Made by a program: the position numbers and the translations under genes. A DNA stretch of 64,000 nucleotides from assembly GCA_025345505.1 (NCBI GenBank), contig JANVCC010000261.1:3420929-3484928 (forward strand), in the 5' to 3' direction. The notes under the pieces were generated by a model. That model was not told the DNA's origin and did no database searches. It worked only from the letters and a program-made list of their open reading frames with translations. How positions within the stretch are numbered: position 1 is the stretch's first letter; each line of letters begins with the position of its first letter. Below are positions 1 to 12,600 of the stretch, piece by piece. Origin of the DNA: Todiramphus chloris collaris (Eukaryota; Chordata; Aves; Coraciiformes; Alcedinidae).

Positions 1-89
1 TGAAGTGCTTTTGGTAGTATACAAATTTTTTTCTCCTGCTACATGATAATAACATGTTAACATAAACATTTCTAGGACATAATCTGTTC

Positions 90-270
90 AATCATAAGCT
101 CACAGATTATTTCAATTGGCAGAGATCTGAGGTCCTCTAGTGCAATCCACTTGTTAAACCAAGGCCAGTTTTAAAATTAGACCTAACTTTAAAGTTCGAT
201 CAGGTTGCTCAAGTAAGCTTTGAATCCTGTTTTGAGTAACTCCAAGGATGGAGGTTCCACAATCACATGT
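90..270 (-). mobile_element. CR1 LINE fragment, antisense, 3' end
   Basis: This is a decayed 3' tail of a CR1 non-LTR retrotransposon lying on the minus strand. Read on the plus strand it begins near 90 with a degenerate AATCATA...TCACAGA terminal motif. It continues through GAGGTCCTCTAGTGCAATCC and CAGGTTGCTC to the well-known stretch AACTCCAAGGATGGAGGTTC near 239-258, which in other CR1 copies precedes 'CCACAACCTCTCTGGG'. After about 270 the similarity is lost, so the copy is severely 5'-truncated, as is usual for CR1. It has no coding capacity. Identification is by remembered resemblance to CR1, not a database match. The small open frames over it are chance. Confidence 0.6.
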
Positions 271-1009
271 GTCCTCATGGTATAGAAAAACAGAATTTAT
301 TTTGTGTCTACACTTCCAGGGATCTCCACATCTCTGGAACATAGTAAAGTCCAGTGTATTCACTCCATGGGGCATTACCACAGGTCTGTGCTATTCTTCT
401 GAGAATAGTTGTCTTGCATTCTGCTCCCTTTACTATATAACAGAACAACAACAAAGAGAAAGACAATAAATAATCAAACCTTACAAAAACTGATATGCTA
501 AGAAACTATGATAATATACTATACTGTCAAGATTCTTATTGATCCACTTAAAGGGACGTTGACATTTAATATTAACATGCTTAGCTACAAATGTCATTGG
601 AAAAGACTATAATAATTAATCTTTGGTGACATAAAATGTGCATGTCTACTGTGAACAAAACGTTGACTGTAGTGAAGAAATGTAGCCTTAATTGCATCAT
701 CTACTTATCAGGAAGCTCTCACCACTTGCTATTATGAAAAATGGAGATTAAGAGTATTACCAGACCAAAATGCTATTATTCTTTAAGGAAAGACATTACT
801 GTGGAACAAAAAATAACTAGATTTTTGTTGCAGACAGGAAAGGTGGTTAAAGTACATGTTTATTTCAAAAGATTAGTATCAGTGTGCTCTTGATATAATA
901 AGAGAAGTATCAATACTATACAACAGTAAACAGAGAACAGTTTATTGATTGTTTTAATCTGCCTGGAATTAATTTTTTTACTAGGATATAAAATATAAGA
1001 TTTAATCTT
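271..1009. other. Unique AT-rich DNA
   Basis: I see no gene, RNA or recognisable repeat here. The sequence is AT-rich, with scattered short A/T runs and stop codons in every frame. Confidence 0.5.
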
Positions 1010-1240
1010 TATTCAGAGGGGATGCTGAACAGAAACACCACTAACAGTGCACAAACCCCCTTTTTTTTCAGGAGTGAGGGGCTTTTAAGAAACTGAAGTT
1101 TTCTGGCTGTGCTGGCTGCAGGTGTCCAGGTTCTGGCACCAGGGGTGACTTCCGTGAGGAGAAGCCAGGGCTGTCCTGCGCTGGACACAGCTCGTTCCAA
1201 CAGACCCACCACAGGGCACAGCTGCCCATGACCAGCATTT
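1010..1240 (-). mobile_element. Possible ERV/LTR-derived fragment, antisense
   Basis: This is a GC-richer island between AT-rich flanks, with abrupt composition edges. Read on the minus strand it includes GGGCAGCTGTGCCCTGTGGT, then a TCCAGCGCAGGACAGCCC block and a CTTCTCCTCACGGAAGTCAC block. That arrangement resembles non-coding segments near the 3' LTR of avian endogenous retroviruses, as I remember them. A minus-strand open frame of 67 codons runs across it but shows no recognisable domain. The assignment is tentative: it could instead be an unrelated GC-rich unique segment or an old untranslated region. Confidence 0.35.
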
Positions 1241-4200
1241 TCTAGCTTAAGGTGATGAAACGATAATGGCAGTTGAAATGATGCACAGGTTACAATCAGG
1301 TGAAACTTTAGGACAGTGCAAATTACTTTCTACTTAGTTAACTGGACAGTTTGAAAGCTGGCATGTGAGACTTGTTGCAGGGTATGAGAAAGAGTTGGCT
1401 GCAAGACGGTTTCCATCTGACACATGTTGAATAATGCATGCTGCTCAAGTTCAGTGGTGTGGAAATGATGTTCATAGTCTGCATATATTTCAAACGACAG
1501 CATCGATCATGTGTTTCATTTTTTGAAAATTACATTCAATGTGTCTTATTTCAAGAAGCTACCAGCAGAAACGTTTATGCACTTAGTCCTCAGCCATTGT
1601 TCTGAACCAATATGTTGTTATGACAGGGTAGGCCTTAGAATGGATTACACAGATATATCAGGTTTAAAGTAGCAAATATAATTTTCTCAAAGTAGTACCA
1701 TGAGTCATAGTCCATTAAATAATACAATACAGAACAGAGCTGAACGTAGTACAGGGAAAACTACACAATCTAATTAACATTATTCCAAATGTTTCTGTCA
1801 GTCCTGATAAAGCAAACCATAGAGACTTCTAGAAATCATTTAATGATTTAATAATCCCAGAAGCTCACAGCATGAACTAAAATAAATTGCTGTAGTGCTT
1901 TCATTCAACTTTTTTAAAGCCTTGAATCTCTGATAAACATAATTTGTCAAATAACATAGTCAGAATGAAAATAATATTCATAAATATGTACAAGAACACT
2001 TATATTTATCATAATGCTAATGTTAGCTATACAAAAATTGGAATTACTTTCACCTTGTAACAGATAAATGAGGTTGTTAGGAAGACCTATTTGACTACAA
2101 GAGAATTATTAGAGACTATTATCCACTTATTAAATACACTATGCAAGTCTGAAGTATTCTCAAGAATGATTTCTTGTTTTCCCTAAAAGGATGTTTTCTC
2201 CTCAGTTTTTTGTAGTCACTAAAGCTAGTAATTTCCATTTTAGGAATGGAAACTAGCTACATCCTAGAGCCAGCGTTAAGATACGCAATCAGTAACATTA
2301 TTGCTAGAGGAGCAGATGCTTAGTTTTCTGACTGAGTTCAGTAAGTTTCAGCATTCAATGTTTCTGAAAAGCCATTCTCTTTGTTGCATAATAGATACAG
2401 TAAGCATTGAGCTTCGGAACAGCTTTGAAAATTTTGGGCTCAAGTGTAACTTTATTCCTTGTCATAGACTGTAATCTTTCATATTGTATCACTGATTCCT
2501 TCCCTGTCTATATCACACATTGGACTTTTAGAGACCAAGCTATCTCTGAGCTGACTGAACATCCAGAAGTGCAATACTGCGTTTCAGACATGATATCTAC
2601 CCTAGAATTCAGCTGTAGGGAGATATGTCTGTGAGGTATGGGAGTAGGGAGAGAAGATTCACTTATGTTCCCTCCATTACCTGTCTGTCATTCAGGGCTT
2701 GACACGCTATGTAAACAGGAGCATAAAAAAAAAAAATTTAGTCAGGGGTTGAAATCCATATTGTCCATGCTCTACACCTTTCATGACTTTATTCAGTCCA
2801 CTTGGACTTCAAATCTAGTATGGAAAATTAAATTGGTGTGGTTTGACTACCACCACTCTAGGACCAGATAAAGGATAATGGGAATGAGACACAGTGTTAC
2901 TCTTCCTCAATATGCCTAACAGCAGTTCGAGATGTGGCCTGTTTCAGTAGGAAAATTCTGTAATGACTTGTCCATGTGAGCAAGAAGTAAATTCCTACTT
3001 CCTTTGCAAAGCACAGAGGAAACAGGAAAGGAGCCACACTCCAGAATATAAACCTCTCTGAAGTTCAGTGCCTTATATTCTTCTTGGTTTAAAAGCTTCC
3101 TTCTCTATTTTTCTATTTGCTTTTAGTAATCCCTTTTCACTCCACACAACTTTTGACAACTGATTCCAGCTGTCATTTTTCACAGTGATTACCAGGGAAG
3201 AGAAACATGCAGTCTCAGAGAGCACACTGTAATGACATATATGACCCACCTGGCAGCAGCCGAGAAAAGGTTAATGAAAACTCTAATTAACCTTGATGTC
3301 ATAAAGAGAATTAGAAACAATTGCTTCACAGACTACATCAGGAGCAGTCTCAGGAGGAGGTATTGAGATTTTAAGCTATGGTGAATAGGTGCAATGGGAT
3401 GAAAATAGTCTGCCAAGTAATGAAGTTAGGAAGAAAACCCAGAGAATCCATGAAAGATAATAGGTAGAAATAGTCCTTGTCACTTATCTTGACCTCTAGA
3501 ACAAGACATTTGCTTTCATGATGTCTATTGCATTTATTTCAGTAATTTTTCTACTGTTGCAGAGAATGAAAAAATTGCTGTTTGCCTTTCCAGGATTGTC
3601 AATGGTGAGACTTTGTCCAGGGACATGTATTCCTCTTTTCCAATACCGCTACAGGCAAGAACCTCGGGCAGAGGAACGAGCACACAGCCTGTGCAGCATC
3701 TTTACATTGCTACAGCTTGGGTATCAACAGCTCCTGTGCACATGGTCTCTTCTGTGAAATCTTCAGCAGCTCAGGACTGGCATTTCCTTCCAGCCTTGCA
3801 GCCATTTCTAGAACCATACTCTAAACGTCAATATATTTATTCCTCTTATTCTCTTTTACATTAGCTTTTCTGATCTGTTCTTTAAACACTTTACAACTGG
3901 AGGAAAACAAGCGTGAATTTGCTGGTTTTAGAAGCTGTTTGTTGCTTGATGTTGTTGGGGATGGAATTATGGTTTTAGCTAAAAAACATTAAACAGTGAT
4001 CTTTGTCACTTTTATATATACCTTTTCAGACTGAAATTATTAAAACTATTGGTCTAGAACAAACTTCATGTATTGCAAGTCACACTTGTAGAAGTAATAA
4101 AAACTGAACTCAACATCTAGTGAACAAATTTTTATTTGGCTTTAGGCAGGCTGCTTGAAAAATTTACAAGTTCTGAAGCAGTTTTTTGAAGCAATTACCT

Positions 4201-4739
4201 GATAATTCACATAGCACATTTCTTTTCTCTTCTTTGTTCCTGAGCCTTCTATCTTTTTAAACATCTTTAATTAAAGCAAGTTAGCCACTAAGATCTTTGT
4301 CTAAACTCACTTCTACTTATCTTATTCTATTCAGAGATGTCACACAATTCAAGATTGGACTCAATAAATACAGCCCTGTGGTAGTAGAAGCTGTGCTTCT
4401 TTTTCACCTGTGCCCACTTTTGGAAAAATATCTGATCATGTCTTTAATGTATCAAAAGCTTAGTGAATCTAGGCTAAGTCCCAAGAGTCTGACAAGTATC
4501 AAGCTGCTTACTGAATTTTGCAATTGGTCGAGTGAATAGGAATACAAAGGACATTTGTGGGCATGTGTTGCTTTAGATGATGCCAACAGGAATGATTAAA
4601 TCCTTTCTCATACTCCTCCTCTTCTTCCTCATCTTTTTATCTTCCTCCATGTACATAGACATAATTATTAATACCATTAACCACTTCATATGTACTTATT
4701 TTATCTTACAGTTCTAAGATATTCAGAAGACAGAACCTT
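1241..4739. other. Unique intergenic or intronic DNA
   Basis: No gene is supported. Open frames of up to about 83 codons (for example 3518-3864) show no coding signature: they overlap each other in different frames and lack homology that I recognise. Around 3240-3350 there is a less AT-biased stretch containing several TAAT motifs (CTAATTAACC) that could be a conserved non-coding element, but this cannot be judged from one sequence. An A run lies near 2728-2738. Confidence 0.45.
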
Positions 4740-4741
4740 AG

Positions 4742-5213
4742 AGTTCAGTTTTGGGCCCCTCACTACAAGAAGGACACTGAGGTGCTGGAGTGCATCCACA
4801 GAAGGGCAACAAAGCTGGTGAAGGTTCGTTGTCTTTTGAGTTGTTTAGCCTGGAGAAAAGGAGGCTCAGGGGGGACGTTCTCACTCTCTACAACTAGCTG
4901 AAAAGAGGTTGAAGGAAGGTGGAGGTCAGTCTGTTCCCTCATGTAGCAAGTGGTAGGAAAAGAGGAAATGGGGTTAAGTTGTGCCAGGGGGTTTAGGCTG
5001 GATATTAGGAAAAAATTCTTCACTGGAAGAGTTGTCAGACTCTGGAATAGGCTGCCCAGGGATGTGGTGGAGACACCATCCCTGGAGGTCTTTAAAAGGT
5101 GTGTAGGTGTGGTGCTGAGGGACATGTTTTTGGGGTGCCTTCGCAGTGTTGGAGTAACAGGTGGACTTGATGATCTTAAAGGTCTCTTCCAATCACAATG
5201 ATTTTATGATTAA
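4742..5213 (+). mobile_element. CR1 LINE 3' fragment, sense
   Basis: This is the 3' portion of a CR1 retrotransposon on the plus strand, and one of the clearest repeats in the window. It begins with the end of the reverse transcriptase region (TTTTGGGCCCCTCACTACAA, then AAGGGCAACAAAGCTGGTGA). It continues through TTTAGCCTGGAGAAAAGGAG, the GAGGAAATGG block, GGATATTAGGAAAAAATTCT and GGCTGCCCAGGGATGTGGTG. It ends with GGTCTCTTCCAATCACAATG and a short ATTTTATGAT terminal repeat near 5201-5210. Compared with remembered copies, about 30-40 bases are missing after 'GGTGAAGG' near 4824, so a local deletion is inferred. The open frames at 4763-5125 (minus) and 4950-5201 (plus) are chance frames inside the repeat. 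It is 5'-truncated and incapable of movement. Confidence 0.88.
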
Positions 5214-8200
5214 ATCCAAATGCAAAATCAAGAGTGAATTAGGTGTCATGTCTCTGAGACAGACATCAAAGAAAAAAGCTCTGAAAGAAAAAGAAGTGGG
5301 AGGAGGTGTTAAATAATACTAGAAGAGAATTTCAGCTTTACACCACCTTTGGGAAGCAAAGGTAGATCTTACATCTTTGATAACCTTGAACCTGTAGAAT
5401 TTCCTTTCTTGGTATCTCTGTGATGCTGATTTCCATGCAGGTCACTATGTACAAGTGAAGGTGGGGAAAACAGTTGAGGTCTTTTACACATCTTGCTGTA
5501 CAGATGTGTGGACTGGCAGAGAGTAGAGGGTGTTGTAGCTCAGCGCTTATGAAATGACAAGCCAGACAAAAGAGCTGGCTTCTTCCAGTCTGTGCTTCAT
5601 TTCTATACTGGAGAAATCATTAAGACACTACATGGAAAAAAATTCTAAGTCCTTTTTCTCAGGTCTTTATGGTTAATTCAGTATGGTACCTCACCTAGTT
5701 CTTTATTATCCAGGATAGCTAATAACTACTGTTTTCACCCAGAACAGATAATAAGGGAATCGTATTATATATAGAAATAACAAGACCTCAATGTAGACAT
5801 TACATTTCTTGTAAGAAATTCATACAGCCTGCTGTGGCACTGAACATTGTAGAAAGCCATACTGGTAAACTGAAGAGAATCCTAAGGAGCTGATTTTATT
5901 AAATTTTTACTTAACAGACTTGCACTGGTTTCTGCACAGTCTTGTTGAAATCTGGGGGAAAAAAAAAAAGTAAACAATGAGAACTTTTTGGACAGATATG
6001 GTACAGTATAAGAAGGTGAAAAAGTATAAACGTCAACCTATTATCTTGTTTTTGTCTGTAACACCACTGATCCAAAAAGAACTTCCATTAAGGGCACCCT
6101 TTAGGGACAAGTTTTGAGTCTATAACCTGAATACAAAATGCTTACGATCATGCATATTTATCTCTGCTAATGAGACAGTAAGTCTTCTATTAGATGACAT
6201 TCATTTTAAATGTCTTAAGTGTCATGAATTGCATATCTTAAAGTCATAATTAGGATCTGTGATTAGCTGAGACATTTCAGAAGAGGTACTTGAGGAATCA
6301 GTAAAATAGAAAAGATATATATCAAGATTCAATGAATAAAACACCTTGTTTGCACTACAGGCCTTACACATATAGTAGGAGGGCTGGAATAGAAATGTTA
6401 ATACTGAGTTGAATTTATAGCATGATTCCAAATGTCTCAATCATTGGAGCTTTAAAACAGTAGCTCTGTCTCTTTTTATGGTAACCTCATATTTCAAATA
6501 TAAAAGGAGAATATATCATCTTTCAAGAAAGGAAGAAATGGCCTGTGAGCCCTGACAGCATTCTCATAATATTTTAATGCAGCATATATCTTGACATGAA
6601 GGTCCACTCTTTAAAGTGCAATTACTGTATTGGGAAGTGTTAAAAAGAAAACAGTAAAGCCATCACTTCTTTTTGCTTATCTCAAAGTATATCAGGATAA
6701 ATACATTCTGACCTGAATTAAGTCAAACTGGACTGTGTTGAACAGGAACCAGTAATTAAACATAGTTGAAGTCTTTTAGGAACAGTAAGAATGGATATTA
6801 TATGCAGTCTTAGCAACAAATTAAGCTTTTGAAAATAAATGTTTTAATTGAAATAGTAATTTAATTGTAATACCAAGTTCCCTGATTATTATTTAATGCA
6901 CAAAAATACAGGATTTTGCATCTACAGAGATGGAAGTATTATGTACGTCAGCATCAAAGCAGACAAATTTGCATGCTTGAATTTGAAATGTTCTACAGTG
7001 ACCAAAATGTGGATAAATACTAACTGCAGAAGAATCTAGCACAAATTTTGCTGTGTTTTTTTTTTTCTTTCTCATGTGACAAGTGTTTACTTTTCAAAAA
7101 TATGGGAATCCACTCATCCATTTAATTGTTCTTTTTTAGTTAAAGACACACTTATCATGACTGCTCTGTGAAATCAAGATTTCTAGCAGATAACTGAGAG
7201 TACCAAAACACAAAGATTTACTTATAAGGAAAGTAATAATTTGTGATCATCTGTGTGTTCTTTTCTTCAGTCTAAAAGTGAAATAATGCAAGAAAATTCG
7301 GAGAACAGGAAAGAAGAACCATGTAAAATGAAGACGCTTGTAACCCTTCATCTTCAATCATTTCCATTTATCAGCGGTGTAATACAATCTCCTAATATAC
7401 TGTTATCTATGTTGATAGAAATAAATATAGTAAGGGTATGCACTTCTTAGTTTTCACAAAGCTATCTAATTACTGTGTTTGTATTGATAGTGGGAAGGGT
7501 TACACTTTTGTTTACTGAATTGGAGAGCATTTTTAATATGCTAACGGGTACGGGCTTTTAATATATATTAAAAAATTGTCACCTTCATTGAAACTGGCAA
7601 CATGTATAGAATAAGATGCATTAAGGTCTTTATAGAAGACAATGTTTTAAGCAAAACTTGTTAAAGAAAATCCTGAGGATTTCAAACAACTCGGCTTTCT
7701 GGAGAGCAGACTTGTCCATCGTAGAGACGGATGAATGTTTCCAGAAAGGCAATTTTATGGCAGAAACCTTGTAAATGGCTAAGGGAATTAAAATTAAAAT
7801 CTCTAGTATTCTTAGCTCAGAAGGCAAGAGACCATCTTAATCTACTTATGCCCAGAATTACTATATTAGAAATTATGCCAAGAACCATATAGACACCAGA
7901 GATGACAGTAATTGCTTCTCTCCTTGACTAAAATAAGCTGAAAGCCAAGACACATAAAGAGGACACAGACTCTGCAGATGTTATTTTCAAATATACACAT
8001 TTGTTTCAATATCCTAGTAAGCTTCACAACACTGAAGGTTGTCTAGCACACCAAAACTTCCACTCCTATTGAAGACCACAGAAGAAGCCCTACAGACTGG
8101 TTCAGTTGGAACTAAACACGAGGGGAAATGTCTTTTGTGTTCTAAAAGGTTTGCTATAATGTGGGAGAATTGTTCCTGATTTTAGAAGGAGGAGCTTAGG

Positions 8201-8456
8201 ATGTGGAAAGTACTCGAAGTGATCCAGCTCTGAATTCCGAACTAAACTTCTTGTGTTATTCCTCTTTCTTTCCATGATAAATGTCTTCTGTGAGTATGCA
8301 AGCAAAACACTGTTGCATTCCGAATTGTTCTGATATCACTGCTAAGAAGAAATATGGATAATTATCCTAGCGAGGCTCGAAGTTTATTTTGTAGTTCAGG
8401 AATTGTCTGCCCCAGCCTTCTGTAAACAAAGCTGCTTTTCTTCTGTCTTCCTTGGG

Positions 8457-8476
8457 AAAAAAAAAAAAAAAAAAAA
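8457..8476. repeat. Poly(A) tract, 20 bases
   Basis: This is an uninterrupted run of 20 A. No recognisable retroposed gene body lies directly upstream on the plus strand, so it reads as a simple homopolymer rather than a clear retroposition tail. Confidence 0.9.
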
Positions 8477-8742
8477 TACCTCTCCCTTAATCATATTTCC
8501 TTTGTTCTGAAGAGAATAAAGACAGGGTCATGGTAGTTCAGGGAAACAATGGGGCATGAAACTCAGGAAAGTTTAGGCATGTTTAGAAAAAGAAAGCACT
8601 GAAGTTTGTCTGGTTTACTGGATATAAAATAAATTAAATGCAAAAATATTTTAAATGATGACTTAAAAACACTAAATATCATTCTGGAATAATCTGAGAG
8701 ATCTTAAGTTGAGCAGATTCTTCCATCCTTCCATTCTTACAG

Positions 8743-8809
8743 GATCCCTTTTGTGGGATTTTCAGCTACGTGAAATACAGCGGAGATCAGAGAAGAAAGG
8801 AACCAAAAG
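8743..8809 (+). other. Candidate 67-nt internal exon
   Basis: The interval is flanked on the left by a long pyrimidine-rich tract ending in TTCTTACAG (AG at 8741-8742) and on the right by AAAAG followed by GTACCGT (GT at 8810-8811). It is open in the first frame for 22 codons plus one base, reading DPFCGIFSYVKYSGDQRRKE and two further residues. The 3' splice site is strong by eye and the donor is mediocre. No family is recognised, and such arrangements arise by chance in tens of kilobases of DNA. I rate it as a lead only. Confidence 0.15.
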
Positions 8810-9173
8810 GTACCGTATGAATATCTTTGGGATTGACTGTCATTCTTCTAGCCTAAAATAGAAATCTCAACAGATAGCTCCAAATGTATGGTTATGTAAC
8901 ACAGCTTGTCAGAGCAGGCTAACAGCAGCAGATTGAATTAAGACCACAGAATTTGCCTTGTCTCTTGAAATGAATAATGAAGTCAAGACAAAATATGTGT
9001 TTGGAAGTGAGGAGCACAATGGACTTCACAAAGGATATGAAAGCTCAGTTTCCAGCTGGTTAAATTCTGCTTCCCTTCTGGAAGTAAAAATGATAAGAGA
9101 TAGCAACTCCTATAACTGGGATTGACAGGTCTGAGCCTATTACACAAAACTAGAAATAAGTGTCCTAAATCTG

Positions 9174-9628
9174 TGTCCTGAGTTGGGTTTGGGTTAATTA
9201 CCACAAACAGCTGCTAACCTAAGCAGTGCGGAGGGGTTACAGCTGGGGGGGCCCACAACCAGGATAAACAACCCAGACAGCCTATGGGATGGTCAATATG
9301 TCATGCTCTCCATACAAGGGAAGGGGCTGGATTAGGGCAGGGCTCCCTGTTTTCAGCTTGTTCCAGGGTGTGGCTTGGGCTTGTAGCTGAAGCGGGGACA
9401 GTGATGTTTCAGGTGCAGGTAGAGCTTTGTGGTTTCTGTCACTTTATCATTTCATTAGTACTATCATTGTTACTGTTGTTTTCTTTTCCTGTTGTGTTAT
9501 TAAACTGTCCTTATCTCAACCCCTGGGGTCTCACCTTTTTCTTCCCGATTCTCCTTCTCATACCAAAGGATTGGGGAAGGGGCGCAGTGGTGGGGTGTTT
9601 AGCTGCCAGCAGAGGTTAAACTATGACA
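9174..9628 (+). mobile_element. Solo LTR of an avian ERVL-like retrovirus
   Basis: This is a nearly complete long terminal repeat of about 455 bp, starting TGTCCTGAG and ending CTATGACA. Diagnostic blocks are GGGTTAATTACC, AGGATAAACAACCCAGACAG, a short AT-rich stretch (CATTAGTACTATCATTGTTA), and TATTAAACTGTCCTTATCTC, whose ATTAAA is the probable polyadenylation signal. A CTCCTTCTCAT segment and the terminal GCCAGCAGAGGTTAAACTAT follow. The TATA region (CCATACAAGG near 9310) is degraded. Flanks are ATCTG (9169-9173) and GCCTG (9629-9633), which agree at three of five positions and are compatible with a worn 5-bp target duplication. No gag, pol or env sequence lies beside it, so it is a recombined solo LTR. 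The 111-codon frame at 9284-9619 is not a gene. Confidence 0.82.
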
Positions 9629-12600
9629 GCCTGTATATGAGTATTACAAGAATGTGAGAACTAAATTAATCTCAGAATGACATAATCTGAATGACAGTTA
9701 AGGCTGTATAGGTCCTATCATAAAACTGAGTAAAGACAACATCTGTTGAAGCAACCTGGTTGTTTACAAGTAACCACTCACTCCCTTACAAATCAGGTGT
9801 GTGGAGGAACTTTGCATACTTCTGATTGCATATTTGCAGCTAGAGGGTGAATAGCTAAATGCCTCTGCTTCTGTAGGAGGTTGTTGCTGGTTTAGACTGT
9901 AACGAAGTGAACTCATAGAGGGTCTATGTATGTGTATGTATCTATACACTCTAACCTTTCTATTTTACTCTAATGGTCTGGCTTGCCAAGGTTTAAACAT
10001 AATCTGAAAAAAATGCAGATTTAATTTGTTCAGTTTGATGCATTCCTAGGATACTGAACTTATCCCAGGTTATAAACATGAGTATTTGTTTGGGTTTTTT
10101 TTTGTGAAGGTGACCATGCTAAAACCCTCTTACTAGTTCTAATTCATAAGAGAAACACAACTTTGGTATCTCCACTATATGCATTAGCCCAGGCAAAACA
10201 CCATCTATTAACAGATATATTTTGTGCAGTCAGTGAGATCTATTCTTCCTGTGAAATAGAACTCTATAGCAAACAGTATAGAGAATTTCTTGTGTCATCT
10301 GTTTACCTTTGTTGCATCTGATCTCTCATTGTAGAGACAGTCCTTTCCTGTTTCTAGCAGGCAGGACTGATGGGGCAGGATTTGCATTAGTACAAGCACA
10401 TTTGATTTTAAAAACTTTTGCTAACCATTTAACTGATGGTATATCCCCCAAAAATTAAAACATGCATATAAAGAACACTGTAGTAATGGGTCTGTTGGCA
10501 AAATATTCTGTGAAATCAAAGTTAATAAAAAAGAAGCAGAATACTAAATACACTCACACTCTTCTTGGCTGAAATAACTTCCTTGTACTTAAATGAAAAG
10601 TAAAAAGAGTAATTGCTGACCATCATTGTCGTTGTTGTTTTATTTTAACAATCATCTTCTCTTGTTAAAAATAGAGAACATGAGAGAACATGGGAAATAG
10701 TTTATAGCTGAAGTGGAAAATGAATAAGAGCTTCTTTGTCATAGTGCTTGGTTATGGATCTTAAAAACAGTTTTATCTGCTTTTTGAATTTAGCTTATAA
10801 AATATATTAAAGTGTCTATCAATTGACTGGTACTTCAGTACTTGAAGAACTATCACTAAGACATGCAGCCTGTGGATACCAAGACAATATTAACTATCCT
10901 ATTCCATGGTTTTTTTAGATGTGTCTTCTCAGTGAAGCCCTTAGAAAACTGATTCATATGCCAAAGGTCTTGTTCTAATGGTAGGAAATTCTGGCTGTGA
11001 GAAGCTATAAGAGATAGCAACCTCTTCTCAACATGTAGCTTTCCTAACTAGAAAGACTGAGCATGACTTAAGATTAAAAAGATAAATTAGCTAGCACTTG
11101 TTCAGCACAGGTTCAGTGAGATAACCTTATATCAAGTGAGAATAGGTCTTCTTTGAGAGGTCCACTTGACTGGTACAGAAATGTTTCTGTTCCCATATGT
11201 GAACATTCAACATACACAATGTTTTGTAGTTCTTGTCTTACAATGTGTTATTATTTTGTTGTAATGATTGAAATCTTCTTGTTGTTAACTGATTAGTTTA
11301 TTTTGTGCCCTTGCACTTAATCATCCATGTTAATGAATCAGCATCTTACTTGATTTAGAGAAAGTCAGTTATCATCTGAATATAAAATTCTATCTTCCTG
11401 AATGTTGTCTTTAAGTTACTTAAGCGGAATAACAGTTTTCATTATCTTCTCTGGACAAAAAGAAGTATCTTCATGAGAGTATTTCTTTCAGTATGCTGTC
11501 TTCATCTTTAAATTATTTGACACTAAGTCACGGTATTTACAGCTTCTAAAAGAGAGGAAAAAAAAAAAAATGTCCTGTTAGACCACACAGACTATAAAGG
11601 ACAGCAGTAAGGATGCATTTTATGGGTAAAAGTTATGTGTAAACTTTCCTTCTGAAAAGTTCTGGAAGAATATATTAAGATTAGTTAGTTATCTTTAAAA
11701 AAAACCCCAAAAAACAACAAAGTCAGCAATGAGAATTTTTCTGTAATTAAGACTATCTCATCTCTTAAATATATAGTAAGTGGTAAGAAAGAAAAAGCAA
11801 GCATATGCTGGTGCATATAAATCCTGAGGTGAGTTTTTAGTTGGACTTGCATTTTGCTTTTTAAAGGGCAACCTAGTCAGTAAGCTTCCCACATACTCAT
11901 TGCTGGCAAAGCCCTCATTAAAACCTTAATGGAATTTTAAATTTTCTCCAATGGTAATACACCCAAATTAACATCATCTTGTATCCACTTCAGTGAATGT
12001 TACCTTGGCTTTCTCTTTTAACTAAAATGTGAATTTTAGTGGAGAGAACAAAGGTTCATGAACGTGAGGGAATTTGGTTTCAGTTAGATTATTCTTGACT
12101 TCTGTCTTGTTCAGTAATCAGATAATTAATGAAATATATAAATATATAAAGTCTTGCCTACTGTGCAGCACCCCAGTTTTCTCAGCCTGGTTCCTTTTTC
12201 TGATTTGTTTTTCCACTCTAGGTTGAAACTCCTCAGGTATGAGGCTGAATATTTTAAGAGTGTAGCCCCTAGCACTCTGTTAATGTTGATCAACAGAAAA
12301 ATAACTGCTAATGGCTTGGTAGTGACTTTTTATTGAGACCAAGTACTCTATCCTGCAGAGCTGCTGTGAGAGTGACTCTTGCTGCCCTAAGACCTCAGTT
12401 CTAACACCATCACCGTGAGCATTTAAGTGCAATGGGCAGATTTCAGTATTGTGCTTGATTATTTCTGGAGACATTTAACACAAGCAACTTGTGCTAAGAT
12501 ATAATTAGGAATCAGAGGTTAACTTGATGGACTGTAATGGTTAGTGCTATGCAGATTTATCCTAACCTGATGGTCCTTTGTCCTTTCAGAATTTCCACAA

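Larger units (their letters stand above)
5214..9173. other. Unique AT-rich DNA with a poly(A) tract
   Basis: No gene or large repeat is recognised. A 20-base A run lies at 8457-8476. A candidate small exon at 8743-8809 is listed separately. The remainder is AT-rich with short open frames only. Confidence 0.45.

Noticed and set aside
1251..1420. C-box-like GTGATGA suggesting a C/D snoRNA
   Set aside because: No CTGA D box occurs at a suitable distance, and no terminal stem is visible.
4763..5201. Open frames of 120 (minus) and 83 (plus) codons
   Set aside because: They lie wholly within a CR1 3' fragment on both strands and have no independent coding evidence.
9284..9657. 111- and 76-codon frames with hydrophobic stretches
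   Set aside because: They run through a solo LTR. The hydrophobic segments are translations of its T-rich part, not membrane proteins.
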